This document shows, one piece after another, positions 15,174 to 22,947 of a stretch of DNA of 64,000 bases (positions are counted from its first letter, which is position 1; each line of letters starts with the position of its first letter). The stretch spans positions 1 to 64,000 of the forward strand of contig NZ_CFGI01000010.1 of NCBI RefSeq assembly GCF_001347015.1, in the 5' to 3' direction. Origin of the DNA: Streptococcus pneumoniae. GTDB taxonomy: Bacteria > Bacillota > Bacilli > Lactobacillales > Streptococcaceae. The position numbers and the translations under genes are program-made. Under the pieces are notes generated by a model. That model was given only the letters and a program-made list of their open reading frames with translations. It ran no database searches and was not told the DNA's origin.

Positions 15174-15899
15174 ATGAACGAACTTATCAACGTTACACTT
15201 AATGATAGTCATGAGCCTATTGTTTCTGGAAGACAACTTCATGAAGCTCTGGGAGTCAAAACAAAATATGCCGACTGGTTCAATAGAATGATTGAATACG
15301 GCTTTACAGAAAATCAAGATTTTTTGCTTCTCAAAAATGAGCAGCAAACAGGACGAGGGGGTCACAACAAAGTAGACCACATCATCAAACTAGACATGGC
15401 TAAAGAAATTGCCATGATTCAGCGAACTGACAAAGGTAAAGAAGTCAGACAGTACTTCATTCAAGTAGAAAAAGACTTCAACAGTCCTGAGAAGATTATG
15501 GCAAGAGCCTTGCTCATGGCGGATAAGAAAGTCCACAAGCTAGAGGCTCAGATTGAGGTTGACCGTCCTAAGGTGTTATTTGCAGACGCAGTAAGTGCAA
15601 GTAAGTCATCTTGTCTAATCGGTGAACTAGCTAAAATTTTGAAACAGAATGGGATTGACATTGGTCAAAACAAGCTCTTCCAGTGGTTACGCTCTAACGG
15701 CTACCTCATTAGTCGCCGTGGAGAGTCTTGGAACCAACCAACACAGAAAAGTATGCAGTTAGGTCTGTTTGAGTTGAAAAAGACAAATATCAACCATGCT
15801 GACGGTCACACCACTGTCAATACAACAACTAAAGTCACTGGCAAGGGTCAGCAGTACTTTATCAACAAGTTCCTTAATCAGGAACATCTAACAGGTTAG
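15174..15899 (+). CDS. Phage antirepressor (AntA + KilAC domains)
   Basis: 241 residues. N-terminal AntA/AntB domain 1-105 (VSGRQLHEALGVKTKYADWFNRMIEYG) and C-terminal ANT/KilAC domain 130-235 (IGELAKILKQNGIDIGQNKLFQWLRSNGYLI). Antirepressors bind and inactivate phage repressors. RBS AGAAAGGAAC. Rightward early gene. Confidence 0.93.
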   Translation: MNELINVTLNDSHEPIVSGRQLHEALGVKTKYADWFNRMIEYGFTENQDFLLLKNEQQTGRGGHNKVDHIIKLDMAKEIAMIQRTDKGKEVRQYFIQVEKDFNSPEKIMARALLMADKKVHKLEAQIEVDRPKVLFADAVSASKSSCLIGELAKILKQNGIDIGQNKLFQWLRSNGYLISRRGESWNQPTQKSMQLGLFELKKTNINHADGHTTVNTTTKVTGKGQQYFINKFLNQEHLTG

Positions 15900-15912
15900 A
15901 AAGGAGAACGGA

Positions 15913-16038
15913 ATGAGACCAAGACGATATCCGTATAGTGGGAAAATAAAAAAGCCTATCAATTTTCAGATAGACTTAGAAAAATTCAAGCGTCTTAGCT
16001 ATGAAGCCATTCATGATACTTCTCAAGTAACTCAATAG
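15913..16038 (+). CDS. MRPRRYPYSGK protein, copy 1 (short form)
   Basis: 41 residues. Its first 29 bp are identical to those of the gene at 16857. After residue 11 the sequence differs, because a minus-strand cassette starts here. Probably a stub made when that cassette was inserted; the last 44 bp overlap the convergent gene. RBS AAAGGAGAACGG. Confidence 0.5.
   Translation: MRPRRYPYSGKIKKPINFQIDLEKFKRLSYEAIHDTSQVTQ
15945..15977 (-). terminator. Terminator of minus-strand moron 1
   Basis: On the minus strand AAGTCTATC-(8 nt)-GATAGGCTT, 9-bp stem with one G-U, then T6. It marks the distal end of the inserted cassette, directly next to the 29-bp repeat. Confidence 0.8.
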
Positions 16039-16186
16039 TAGTTATTGCAGAAGTTAAACTACTGACCATCCCAAGTTGCAATCCGTCTGTATGGTCAATC
16101 TGTTTAGTAGCTTCATTAGCTTTAGCAGCAATAGCTTGCATATCTTCAGCTGTTAAAGATTCTCGAAATTCTTTAAAGGATTTCAT
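15995..16186 (-). CDS. Small minus-strand moron protein 1
   Basis: 63 residues (KSFKEFRESLTAEDMQAIAAKANEA...). No family recognised; helical, acidic. Complete transcription unit: extended -10 TGC-TATAAT (16215-16210), AAAGGAGGTGATTTT ribosome site, and its own terminator. Against the direction of the early operon, so probably active in the lysogen. Confidence 0.7.
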   Translation of the reverse strand: MKSFKEFRESLTAEDMQAIAAKANEATKQIDHTDGLQLGMVSSLTSAITTIELLEKYHEWLHS

Positions 16187-16248
16187 AAAATCACCTCCTT
16201 TCTGACTATATTATAGCAGAAATGGAGATTAGAAATAGAAAGGAGAGC

Positions 16249-16743
16249 GTATGACAGACTTTAAAAATTTAGATTGCCAATTCATCTTTCAAGAATCCAA
16301 CTGATAACTACACAGCTGTTAGTAATAGCTTTATCAACGACCCTGCGATGGATTTTACAGCTATTGGTATTATGATGGTGGTGCTGGCTAATCACCCAAA
16401 CTGGCAAGTCTATCCAGAGGAGATAGCCAAGCGAAAAGGTGTTAATCGGAAGACAATCGATAAATATTTCAAAATCTTTGAAGAGGCTGGGTATTTGCGA
16501 AAAATCCGAAAAAAACCTCCTGGAAATGGAGGGAGTCATATATTCAGATTCTTTTCAGATGTAAAAATATCTGATTTCCAATTCGATATTATGAAACAGA
16601 GATTAAACCTGTCTATTAAAAAGGCGTCTATGAATTATAATTCTGACATTCCAGAAAGTGAGATGTCAGAAAGTGAGATGTCAGAAAGTGAGATGTCAGA
16701 AAGTGAGATGTCAGAAAGTGAGATGTCAGATTTTGGGCACTAA
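16249..16743 (+). pseudogene. Phage replication initiator / replisome organiser, frameshifted
   Basis: ATG 16249 (RBS AAAGGAGAG) opens MTDFKNLDCQFIFQ, then ESN and stop. The expected continuation KNPTDNYTAVSNSF... is in the +1 frame from 16291, running through a winged-helix domain (VYPEEIAKRKGVNRKTIDKYFKIFEEAG) to 16743. One extra base near 16290 (T-T-T-C) explains it. Either a disabling mutation, a +1 frameshift site, or internal start at ATG 16348. The tail is ESEMS five times, which is encoded by iterons. Confidence 0.75.
16654..16728 (+). repeat. Five 15-bp tandem repeats, probable origin iterons
   Basis: GAAAGTGAGATGTCA repeated exactly five times within the initiator gene, followed within 20 bp by an AT-rich tract (16738-16845). 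Iterons inside the initiator gene beside an easily melted region is the lambda-O type layout of a phage replication origin. Confidence 0.8.
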
Positions 16744-16845
16744 TAAATATTAACTAACAACAAGTATTAAATAACAATAAATATTAAAAGACAACCAGTC
16801 CTACTTCTCTAAATAAATAAAAGAGAGGGTAGAAAATAAATACAA
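16738..16845. other. AT-rich tract, probable DNA unwinding element
   Basis: Almost only A/T with repeated AATAAATATTA motifs, immediately after the iterons and before the next gene. No gene in it. Confidence 0.55.
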
Positions 16846-16856
16846 AGGAGAAAGAA

Positions 16857-17054
16857 ATGAGACCAAGACGATATCCGTATAGTGGAAAAAAAGAGTCCAC
16901 CTTTGTAAAGGGAGACCCTAAATTAGTAGAAAAACTTTTAAGACCACATAGTTTTTTTATTGATTCCGAAAGTCTGATAACAACTCTGGATACAAAGAAA
17001 ATTAGTTGTCGCTCTTTAGAAACCCAAGTTCTATCATGGAATTTACCAAAGTAA
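16857..17054 (+). CDS. MRPRRYPYSGK protein, copy 2
   Basis: 65 residues; first 29 bp identical to 15913-15941. I recall MRPRRYPYS-starting small proteins in streptococcal phages, function unknown. RBS AAAGGAGAAAG. Its last 53 bp overlap the 3' end of the convergent minus-strand gene, so its C terminus may be non-native. Confidence 0.6.
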   Translation: MRPRRYPYSGKKESTFVKGDPKLVEKLLRPHSFFIDSESLITTLDTKKISCRSLETQVLSWNLPK

Positions 17055-17244
17055 CAATGGTACTTTTAGAAGTTGATTTTGACACATATTCAATAATGTT
17101 GACAATATGTTGAGTTTGTTCAGTATTGAGGTTTAAATCTAACGAACTTAATTCAGATACAACGTATTCTACTAATTGATTGTTTGAATTAAAATTTTGA
17201 TCTATGTGTTTTGAAACAACTTCCATAAATTTATTAGAATCCAT
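17002..17244 (-). CDS. Small minus-strand moron protein 2
   Basis: 80 residues, helical and acidic (SNKFMEVVSKHIDQNFNSNNQLVEYVVSEL...). No family recognised. Own extended -10 TGC-TATAAT (17310-17305) and GAAAGGAGATG ribosome site. Same design and same position relative to the 29-bp repeat as moron 1. Confidence 0.65.
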   Translation of the reverse strand: MDSNKFMEVVSKHIDQNFNSNNQLVEYVVSELSSLDLNLNTEQTQHIVNIIEYVSKSTSKSTIVTLVNSMIELGFLKSDN

Positions 17245-17386
17245 ATTACATCTCCTTTCTGTTGGAATTTTGACTAAAACGGTGAGAGGTCCTAGTCAAG
17301 AATGATTATAGCATAATCTAAATTAAATAACAATATATAGTGTTTTTATATGTTTAAAACACAACATATTGGGAAAGGAGCAATGT

Positions 17387-17563
17387 GTGTGGAAGAAGTT
17401 TAAGCATTTGTTGATTGAAAAAGGGATGACACAGAAGGCATTAGCTGAAAAAGCTGGTATTAGTCCAAATACAATCAGAAATATCAAAACCGAGCGTATT
17501 TCTTTTAAGAACATGTGCAAAATCGCTGATGCACTGGAAGTCAGCATAGATGAATTAAGATAA
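17387..17563 (+). CDS. XRE family HTH protein
   Basis: 58 residues. GTG 17387 lies 6 nt after AAAGGAG; the upstream TTG (17369) has no ribosome site. HTH: MTQKALAEKAGISPNTIRNIKTERISF. Divergent from moron 2 and may control it. Confidence 0.75.
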   Translation: MWKKFKHLLIEKGMTQKALAEKAGISPNTIRNIKTERISFKNMCKIADALEVSIDELR

Positions 17564-17566
17564 AAC

Positions 17567-17594
17567 AAAAAAAGCGCCTGACGGAAACAGGCGC
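17567..17594 (-). terminator. Hairpin with T run on minus strand
   Basis: GCGCCTG-7 nt-CAGGCGC with seven A before it on plus, hence a T run on minus. It would stop leftward transcription before moron 2 and the HTH gene. Confidence 0.65.
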
Positions 17595-17629
17595 ATACTA
17601 AAATAATCAAAATCATTATATCACAAAAA

Positions 17630-17648
17630 TGCTTGCCCGCATAGTTGA
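17630..17648 (+). repeat. 19-bp repeat, copy 2
   Basis: TGCTTGCCCGCATAGTTGA, identical to 11292-11310. Lies just before the ribosome site of the next gene. Confidence 0.7.
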
Positions 17649-17662
17649 GAGGATGTAAAAAG

Positions 17663-17953
17663 ATGGAAGGTATAACGCTACAATTACGATTGGACGGCGA
17701 AAGTGCTGAATTGTTCACGAATCAATTGTTGGCCTTTGCTGAAAAGCAGGTCAAGGAGCAGTTAGAGAATGATCGCATGCCAATCAATCAACAAGCTTTG
17801 ATGAAGAAGTTCGGCTTTACTCATGGCTATGTTAAGCAGTTAGAACGCAAAGGATTAAGATTTCGTAAGCAAGGAAAAGATATTATGTATGATGTCAATG
17901 ATGTTTATGAAATTTTGGAGTTAGAGAAAGAAGTACGAAAATTAAGAGCGTAA
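17663..17953 (+). CDS. DUF771-like / excisionase-like HTH protein
   Basis: 96 residues. C-terminal half resembles a MerR/Xis-type HTH (ALMKKFGFTHGYVKQLERKGLRFRKQGKDIMYDVNDVYEILE). ATG 17663 chosen for GAGAGG upstream. A role as recombination directionality factor is possible; not proven. Confidence 0.6.
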   Translation: MEGITLQLRLDGESAELFTNQLLAFAEKQVKEQLENDRMPINQQALMKKFGFTHGYVKQLERKGLRFRKQGKDIMYDVNDVYEILELEKEVRKLRA

Positions 17954-17965
17954 GGAGATTAAAAA

Positions 17966-18292
17966 ATGTTTGAACCACCGATTTTAGACCAGTTAATGGG
18001 CGTTGGAGCCTTGCTGCTTGGTTTTGTGGGACTTTATCGTCACATCAAAATGCAAGAACAACGAGAGGAAGAAGAGAGACGAGAAGAGCAAGAATTTGCG
18101 TCTATGATTATCCAAGGCTACAACCATGCATACGAACGTGGTAGAGAGGCACAGCGTCAAGAAATCCGCAAGAATATCCGTAGAGAGTTCAAGGGTTTTA
18201 CCTACGACAATGAACCACCTGTAGGCTTACGCCCTGAGCCATTAGCCTTACCAGAACCACGAAGATCACGCTATGCAAAGCATTTGGGATAG
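17966..18292 (+). CDS. Membrane-anchored charged protein
   Basis: 108 residues. One hydrophobic segment (13-28), then Glu/Arg-rich helix (QREEEERREEQEFA) and a Pro-rich C terminus. RBS AAGGAG. Function unknown. Confidence 0.6.
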   Translation: MFEPPILDQLMGVGALLLGFVGLYRHIKMQEQREEEERREEQEFASMIIQGYNHAYERGREAQRQEIRKNIRREFKGFTYDNEPPVGLRPEPLALPEPRRSRYAKHLG

Positions 18293-18308
18293 AGCAAAGG
18301 AGACGCTG

Positions 18309-18389
18309 ATGACTAGAATTGAACTTAAAAACCGTGTGTGGTTTTTGGCCAATCATGAAGAAAAAAACGAATTGCTGGACCTTGGGCTA
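18309..18389 (+). CDS. Very small phage ORF
   Basis: 26 residues (MTRIELKNRVWFLANHEEK...), good AAAGGAG site. The A6 run at 18361-18366 could hide a frame error; one more A would give a tail NELLDLGLK. Confidence 0.35.
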
Positions 18390-18427
18390 AAATAAGGGAA
18401 TTACAGAGTTTTTAAAGGAGGAGGAAA

Positions 18428-19117
18428 ATGGCAAGTTTAACTTTCCCAGAGTTGCAGCAAAAAATGCAATTAGAAAAAAAGAAATCCAAAGATGTAAAGT
18501 ACGCATTTAGAAATGCCGAGGACATCTATACAACTTTCAAAGAGCTAAAAAGCGATTGGTCTGTAATCGTAACTGATGAACTCATTGAGCTTGTTGGAAA
18601 AATCTTTGTAAAAGCAACAGCCGTAGCTTTTAATGATGAGAGAAACGAGAGGTACCAATCAACAGCATACGCTGAAATGAGTTCAGTTCCAGTATTTAAT
18701 ACTCAAAAAGGCCAGATTAAACAAATGCAAGATCCACAATGGACAGGTGCAGTCAGCTCATACGCTCGAAAATATGCCTTACAGGGGTTGTTTGCGATTG
18801 GTGAAAAAGATATTGATGAGTATCCAGTAGAAGAAAGCCAAGAACAAGGGCAGAATAATCAGCAACAGAAACGAAACAATCAGCAAGCTCAAGAACAACA
18901 AGTAAGGTACATTGATAACATTCAGTATCAAGAAATCATCAAGAACGTTGAAGAGATTGCGACGATTAAGGGAGCGCCATTTGATACAGTTGCAAATTTT
19001 GTATTGAGCAAGTACCAAATAGACGATTTCCACAAAGTGCCAGTTGATGGCTATAACATAGTGATGGAATATCTCACTAAACAAATTCAAAAAGCATACG
19101 AAAAACAAGGAGTATAA
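18428..19117 (+). CDS. erf: ERF family single-strand annealing protein
   Basis: 229 residues. Core domain 1-140 with ERF features (YAFRNAEDIYTTFKELKSDW; TQKGQIKQMQDPQWTGAVSSYARKYALQGLFAIGEKD). Anneals complementary single strands in phage recombination. Gln-rich linker 143-165. Next to DUF1351 and SSB, the usual Gram-positive recombination set. Confidence 0.92.
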   Translation: MASLTFPELQQKMQLEKKKSKDVKYAFRNAEDIYTTFKELKSDWSVIVTDELIELVGKIFVKATAVAFNDERNERYQSTAYAEMSSVPVFNTQKGQIKQMQDPQWTGAVSSYARKYALQGLFAIGEKDIDEYPVEESQEQGQNNQQQKRNNQQAQEQQVRYIDNIQYQEIIKNVEEIATIKGAPFDTVANFVLSKYQIDDFHKVPVDGYNIVMEYLTKQIQKAYEKQGV

Positions 19118-19120
19118 GAC

Positions 19121-20113
19121 ATGGTAAAAGATGTAACTTTGAGTGAATTAGAAAACATTAAGCCAATTTATGTGCCAGGGGAAATCACTCTTGACTTTGA
19201 TAGTCTTGACAAAGCTATTGCTTTAGCTGTTGCGCAGCTGGAAGATAAAAAAATTGATGAGCTTGACTATAAAGAGATTAAAGATCAAATTACACGGTAT
19301 AAAGCTCTTGATGATGGGCTAGATGCAGAGCGTAAGAAAATTGCTAAGAATTTCAAAAATCCTCTTGATGAATTTGAAAAACTACTTGCCAAGTCACGAA
19401 CTCCACTAGGTGAGCTATTAGAAAAACTTAGAAAAATCAGAGATGATATTGATGAACATGAACGATTGTTGCGCGTGGATGTCGTTCGGACGACCTTTGA
19501 GGATAGGTGTATGTTCGCAGGGATTGAAAAATCAACATTCGCTGACAAATACGATGAGTACAGCCTCAAGAAATATTTTAAAACAGGCAAGTATGAGCTA
19601 AAAAATACAACACTTAATGAAATGGATGCCTTAGTGCTCTCAGAATTTGATGCCCTGGAAGAAAACAAGGCCAACAAGCAAGCTATCCAAGAACAAGCTC
19701 AAGAGTACGATTTGCCAGCTGATAGCTATATCAGACATCTTGAAGATGGTAAGAGCCTTGTTGATATTCTCAAGATGATGAAATCAGATCGTGATGCTGA
19801 GATCGCACGCAAAGAGCAGAAAGAGGCTCAAGAAAAAGCAGAAGCTGAACGACTTGAAGAAATTGCTCAATTGGCAAAGGAAAATGCTAATGCGAATATC
19901 AAGGCTTACGATGCCGAAACAGGCGAGATTTTGGAACAGGGTACAATTACACCAGAACCTCAAAATAATGCGCGAGAGGTGGCAAAATTTGAACCTAGCG
20001 AGCCTTTAACAATTAACTTGCGTTTGACATTGCATGGTGGAAAATCTCAGCTTAACCAGTTGCAAGAATGGCTTGAGGATAACTTTATCAGCTTTGAAAC
20101 TTTGGAGGGTTAG
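19121..20113 (+). CDS. DUF1351 family phage protein
   Basis: 330 residues, mostly charged coiled coil (KNFKNPLDEFEKLLAKSRTPLGELLEKLRKIRDDIDEHE region; KEQKEAQEKAEAERLEEIAQ). DUF1351 genes usually accompany Erf/RecT annealing proteins. Starts 3 bp after erf. Confidence 0.85.
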   Translation: MVKDVTLSELENIKPIYVPGEITLDFDSLDKAIALAVAQLEDKKIDELDYKEIKDQITRYKALDDGLDAERKKIAKNFKNPLDEFEKLLAKSRTPLGELLEKLRKIRDDIDEHERLLRVDVVRTTFEDRCMFAGIEKSTFADKYDEYSLKKYFKTGKYELKNTTLNEMDALVLSEFDALEENKANKQAIQEQAQEYDLPADSYIRHLEDGKSLVDILKMMKSDRDAEIARKEQKEAQEKAEAERLEEIAQLAKENANANIKAYDAETGEILEQGTITPEPQNNAREVAKFEPSEPLTINLRLTLHGGKSQLNQLQEWLEDNFISFETLEG

Positions 20114-20275
20114 GTGGAATTTAGAAAGTATCAACTTATTTTAGAGTTTGAGGAGGCTAATAGGCCTCTCACACAAATTGAAAAGAAAAGCCTTGCTATT
20201 TACTCTATCGAGTATTTAAAAGCGGGGCTAGATAGCTTAGAACGTGAATATTTCAGTAAGAGGTATGCTCGATGA
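20114..20275 (+). CDS. Small phage protein, GTG start
   Basis: 53 residues (VEFRKYQLILEFEEANRPLTQIEKKSLAIY...). GTG directly follows the DUF1351 stop, preceded by TTGGAGGGT. Function unknown. Confidence 0.6.
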   Translation: MEFRKYQLILEFEEANRPLTQIEKKSLAIYSIEYLKAGLDSLEREYFSKRYAR

Positions 20276-20358
20276 AATTTAATGAACTGATTGAAAATGT
20301 AAAAGGTTGGTCAACAGGAAGGAGTCAGATCTATGAGATGTTTTTATGTCAGTGGTAA
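20272..20358 (+). CDS. Truncated small ORF
   Basis: 28 residues, MKFNELIENVKGWS..., resembling the first residues of phage MazG-like or regulator proteins but cut short. Start overlaps previous stop (ATGA). Confidence 0.35.
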   Translation: MKFNELIENVKGWSTGRSQIYEMFLCQW

Positions 20359-20509
20359 AATTGCAGATCTTGATTTGGGGTCAGAAATCAATGCAGAAAA
20401 TTCATTTATGGCCGCTATTAAGTTTGTGAAACGATACACCGACTTATTAAAGTTTGGTTCAAATGAAATCAAGGTATCAGAAGTAGAGGAGGTGCAAAAT
20501 GATAAATAA
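20333..20509 (+). CDS. Small phage protein upstream of ssb
   Basis: 58 residues ([30 protein letters not shown]...). RBS GGAAGGAG; its end overlaps the ssb start by 11 bp, so translation is coupled. No family recognised. Confidence 0.6.
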   Translation: MRCFYVSGKIADLDLGSEINAENSFMAAIKFVKRYTDLLKFGSNEIKVSEVEEVQNDK

Positions 20510-21074
20510 CGTTGTTTTAGTAGGGCGACTTACAAGAGATGCCGAACTGAGATACACGCAATCTAATATTGCGGTTGCTACATTTACTCTTGCTGTAAAT
20601 CGTCCGTTTAAGAACGAGGCTGGAGAGCGTGATGCTGATTTTATCAATTGCGTTATCTGGAGACAGTCAGCTGAAAATCTTGCTAATTGGGCTAAAAAAG
20701 GCTCATTGATTGGTATCACAGGAGTAATTCAAACACGTAGCTATGATAATCAACAAGGCCAACGTGTTTATGTCACAGAGGTTGTTGCTAGTAATTTTAA
20801 ACTGTTGGAAAGCCGTAACAGTCAGCAAAATAATCAAGGCCATCAAGATCATCATGGTGGTTATCAGCAACAGGGTTACAGCAACCAGGGCAGTTCTTTC
20901 CAAAACGGAAATAACACAGGGAACAATTTCCAAAATGGAAATAGTTACGGGCAACAAGGTAGTTTCTTTGAGGGGAACACAACAAATCCAGTTCCTGATT
21001 TCACCCGAGACAATAATCCATTTGGCAGACCTACAAATCCATTGGATATCAGTGATGATGATTTGCCATTCTAG
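20499..21074 (+). CDS. ssb: Single-stranded DNA-binding protein
   Basis: 191 residues. OB fold 1-105 ([43 protein letters not shown]), Gln/Asn/Gly-rich linker 108-170, and acidic tip DISDDDLPF for partner binding. Phage-encoded SSB for replication/recombination. Confidence 0.97.
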   Translation: MINNVVLVGRLTRDAELRYTQSNIAVATFTLAVNRPFKNEAGERDADFINCVIWRQSAENLANWAKKGSLIGITGVIQTRSYDNQQGQRVYVTEVVASNFKLLESRNSQQNNQGHQDHHGGYQQQGYSNQGSSFQNGNNTGNNFQNGNSYGQQGSFFEGNTTNPVPDFTRDNNPFGRPTNPLDISDDDLPF

Positions 21075-21116
21075 GTGATTGAAAGTGATTATTAAGTTTA
21101 AAAAAGCGAGGAAAGA

Positions 21117-21632
21117 ATGAAAATTTATATTGAACAAGATGACGTAAAATTGAGCTTTGAGCGAGCGCAGGAACTTGACTATCAAACCTTATTCAAAGCC
21201 TATCAAATGGTTACAGGGTCTGATGAAATTCTTGAGGATTTAAGTCTGAAAGAGCCCGGGGATACAAAGACAGTTTTAAAAAATGATGCTGAAAAAATAG
21301 CTGAAATCGATCATGTCAATATCAAAGAAGTCACAGACAGGTTTTCAGCAAAATTTAGCAGAGGTACAGCGGTTTCGCAGAAACTAAGTGAGAAGGTAGA
21401 TGTTGATTTACAATGTCCATTTTGCGGATGTGCGAAGCGGTGGAAAGTCCCGTCTCACTTTAAATTCATGAATTGTCCTGACTGCCAAGGCTCAATTTTC
21501 TTGTCTTGGGCGACAGGGGTTAAAGATGAATTGGATGCAAACGGATTTTATTTCAAAGCAGACAGTCCGATGAAATTTAAAGAGCAGACAGATGAATTCG
21601 AGGACATGTTTGCTGTTGAAAAATCAAAATAA
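21117..21632 (+). CDS. Phage protein with zinc ribbon
   Basis: 171 residues. C-x2-C (CPFCGC, about 101) and C-x2-C (NCPDC, about 121) make a zinc ribbon in the C-terminal half; N-terminal half is acidic helical. Function unknown. Confidence 0.7.
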   Translation: MKIYIEQDDVKLSFERAQELDYQTLFKAYQMVTGSDEILEDLSLKEPGDTKTVLKNDAEKIAEIDHVNIKEVTDRFSAKFSRGTAVSQKLSEKVDVDLQCPFCGCAKRWKVPSHFKFMNCPDCQGSIFLSWATGVKDELDANGFYFKADSPMKFKEQTDEFEDMFAVEKSK

Positions 21633-21685
21633 CCAAAACCAACTATTTCCATTTTGGAAACAACTCAAAAACCAACAAGCCGTGC

Positions 21686-21817
21686 ATTCTTGTAAAACTG
21701 CGAACTAGAAAATGCGTCAGTGACACTTATGTGACTTTGGACGAATGGCGCAAAGAATTTCACTCACGCTTGCCTTGCTCACAATTTGGCAGGCGTGGGG
21801 GGTTAGAGGAAGTGTAA
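21686..21817 (+). CDS. Small phage ORF with unclear start
   Basis: An open frame ending ...LRTRKCVSDTYVTLDEWRKEF...RRGGLEEV, stop TAA 21815-21817 overlapping the next ATG. No ATG/GTG/TTG at its start; ATT 21686 or CTG 21698 are the only near-start codons. The protein pattern looks real, so either a rare start is used or the 5' end is lost. Confidence 0.4.
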   Translation: MLVKLRTRKCVSDTYVTLDEWRKEFHSRLPCSQFGRRGGLEEV

Positions 21818-21984
21818 TGGTTGGAGTAACCTATCAGGAAATTCATCTCTTTGTTGAATTTTTGAAAGAGCAGTATGGGCAAGGGCGTCCAGACTATATT
21901 GAAGCCCTGAACGACTTGGACGGTCTGGTGGAAGTCTCATACAGAGAAGCTATTGAAAGATTTTTAGAAGATGAATTACGATAA
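21817..21984 (+). CDS. Small phage protein
   Basis: 55 residues, MVGVTYQEIHLFVEFLKEQYGQGRPDY... RBS AGAGGAAG. Start overlaps the preceding stop (TAATG). Function unknown. Confidence 0.65.
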   Translation: MVGVTYQEIHLFVEFLKEQYGQGRPDYIEALNDLDGLVEVSYREAIERFLEDELR

Positions 21985-22180
21985 ACAGATTGTGATCGAC
22001 GGATTGAAACGCACAATCGAGCAGACGGAGGCAAGGATAGTGAAACTATCTGAGCTGTGTGTTAAATCGCTTGCTTTTAGCAGGTCTGAGGAACGTGATT
22101 TACTTAAAAAGAAAGTGAAAAACTGGAAGAAGAGAATAAATGAGTTGGAAGATGATGGAAGATTTAAAGCAAAAAGTTAA
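21971..22180 (+). CDS. Small coiled-coil phage protein
   Basis: 69 residues, NYDKQIVIDGLKRTIEQTEARIVKL..., basic and helical. Overlaps its predecessor by 14 bp and successor by 41 bp. Confidence 0.6.
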   Translation: MNYDKQIVIDGLKRTIEQTEARIVKLSELCVKSLAFSRSEERDLLKKKVKNWKKRINELEDDGRFKAKS

Positions 22181-22469
22181 TGCAGTATACAACTGGACGG
22201 TAGAAGGCGGGAAACCCAAACCTCCCAAGCAAGATTTACCACAAGCGGTGAAAGACCGGGCGAACTATTTTTGGGAAATGACAGAAGATGGTATGACGTT
22301 TATAGGAGCGATGGAATGCATCTTCGCTGATGAAAAGCCTACCGACTATGGTTTGGGAGCTACTAAGTGTTGGTTGCCAAAATCTAAGGAGTTTGATGAT
22401 TGGATTGGCTATTCGCCAAGCATGGCTCAGGTAGTTATTGCAGTTTATTTGATTTATGGAGGAAGCTAA
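22140..22469 (+). CDS. Hypothetical phage protein
   Basis: 109 residues, Trp-rich (SWKMMEDLKQKVNAVYNWTVEGGKPKPPKQDLP...). AGAAGAG before ATG 22140; ATG 22152 is an alternative. No family recognised. Confidence 0.6.
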   Translation: MSWKMMEDLKQKVNAVYNWTVEGGKPKPPKQDLPQAVKDRANYFWEMTEDGMTFIGAMECIFADEKPTDYGLGATKCWLPKSKEFDDWIGYSPSMAQVVIAVYLIYGGS

Positions 22470-22470
22470 G

Positions 22471-22947
22471 ATGAAACTTAAGGAATTGATTGATTATTGT
22501 AACGTCTTAAAAGAAAATAAAAGTAGGTTTATCAATTGTATTGATGCAGACAGAATCATCGATACAATCAAACAACTAGACGAACCGCAGAAAGTCGTAG
22601 TACCGCAGTTTGTGGCTGAATGGATTGAGGAAGCTAGAAAAGCTTGTAAAGACGTGGCAGAATTATTCGAATTTGATTTCACGAACGATGAAGTTAGGAA
22701 ATGGTTTATGCAAGAAAGACCATTTGATTTAGTTGCTCGTGCATGGCTTGACGGCTACGAGATTGAGGAAGATAAGCAATATGTAGTGAAGTTTAGAGCG
22801 ACAAAGCACTACTTTGTAAAAGATGGAAATGGGAAAATGTATTTTTCTCTAACATACAATAGTTTCTTTACAAAAAAAGAACTAGAAGAAGCTGGTTTCG
22901 GCTGGGTTTTCGATTGTGAAGGTGTTGAGATTGAGGAGGTTGAGTGA
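22471..22947 (+). CDS. DUF1642 family phage protein
   Basis: 158 residues. VPQFVAEWIEEARK and the YVVKFRATKHYFVKD...FTKKELEEAGFGWVFDCEGVEIEEVE end match DUF1642, common in streptococcal/lactococcal phages, function unknown. ATG 22471 taken because GGAGGA lies 7 nt upstream. Confidence 0.8.
   Translation: MKLKELIDYCNVLKENKSRFINCIDADRIIDTIKQLDEPQKVVVPQFVAEWIEEARKACKDVAELFEFDFTNDEVRKWFMQERPFDLVARAWLDGYEIEEDKQYVVKFRATKHYFVKDGNGKMYFSLTYNSFFTKKELEEAGFGWVFDCEGVEIEEVE

Noticed and set aside
16654-16728. Tandem repeats as a CRISPR array
   Set aside because: Repeats are contiguous with no spacers and are part of a coding frame.
17323-17718. 131-codon minus-strand frame across the HTH gene
   Set aside because: It spans a terminator hairpin and a promoter region and has no ribosome site; an antisense shadow.
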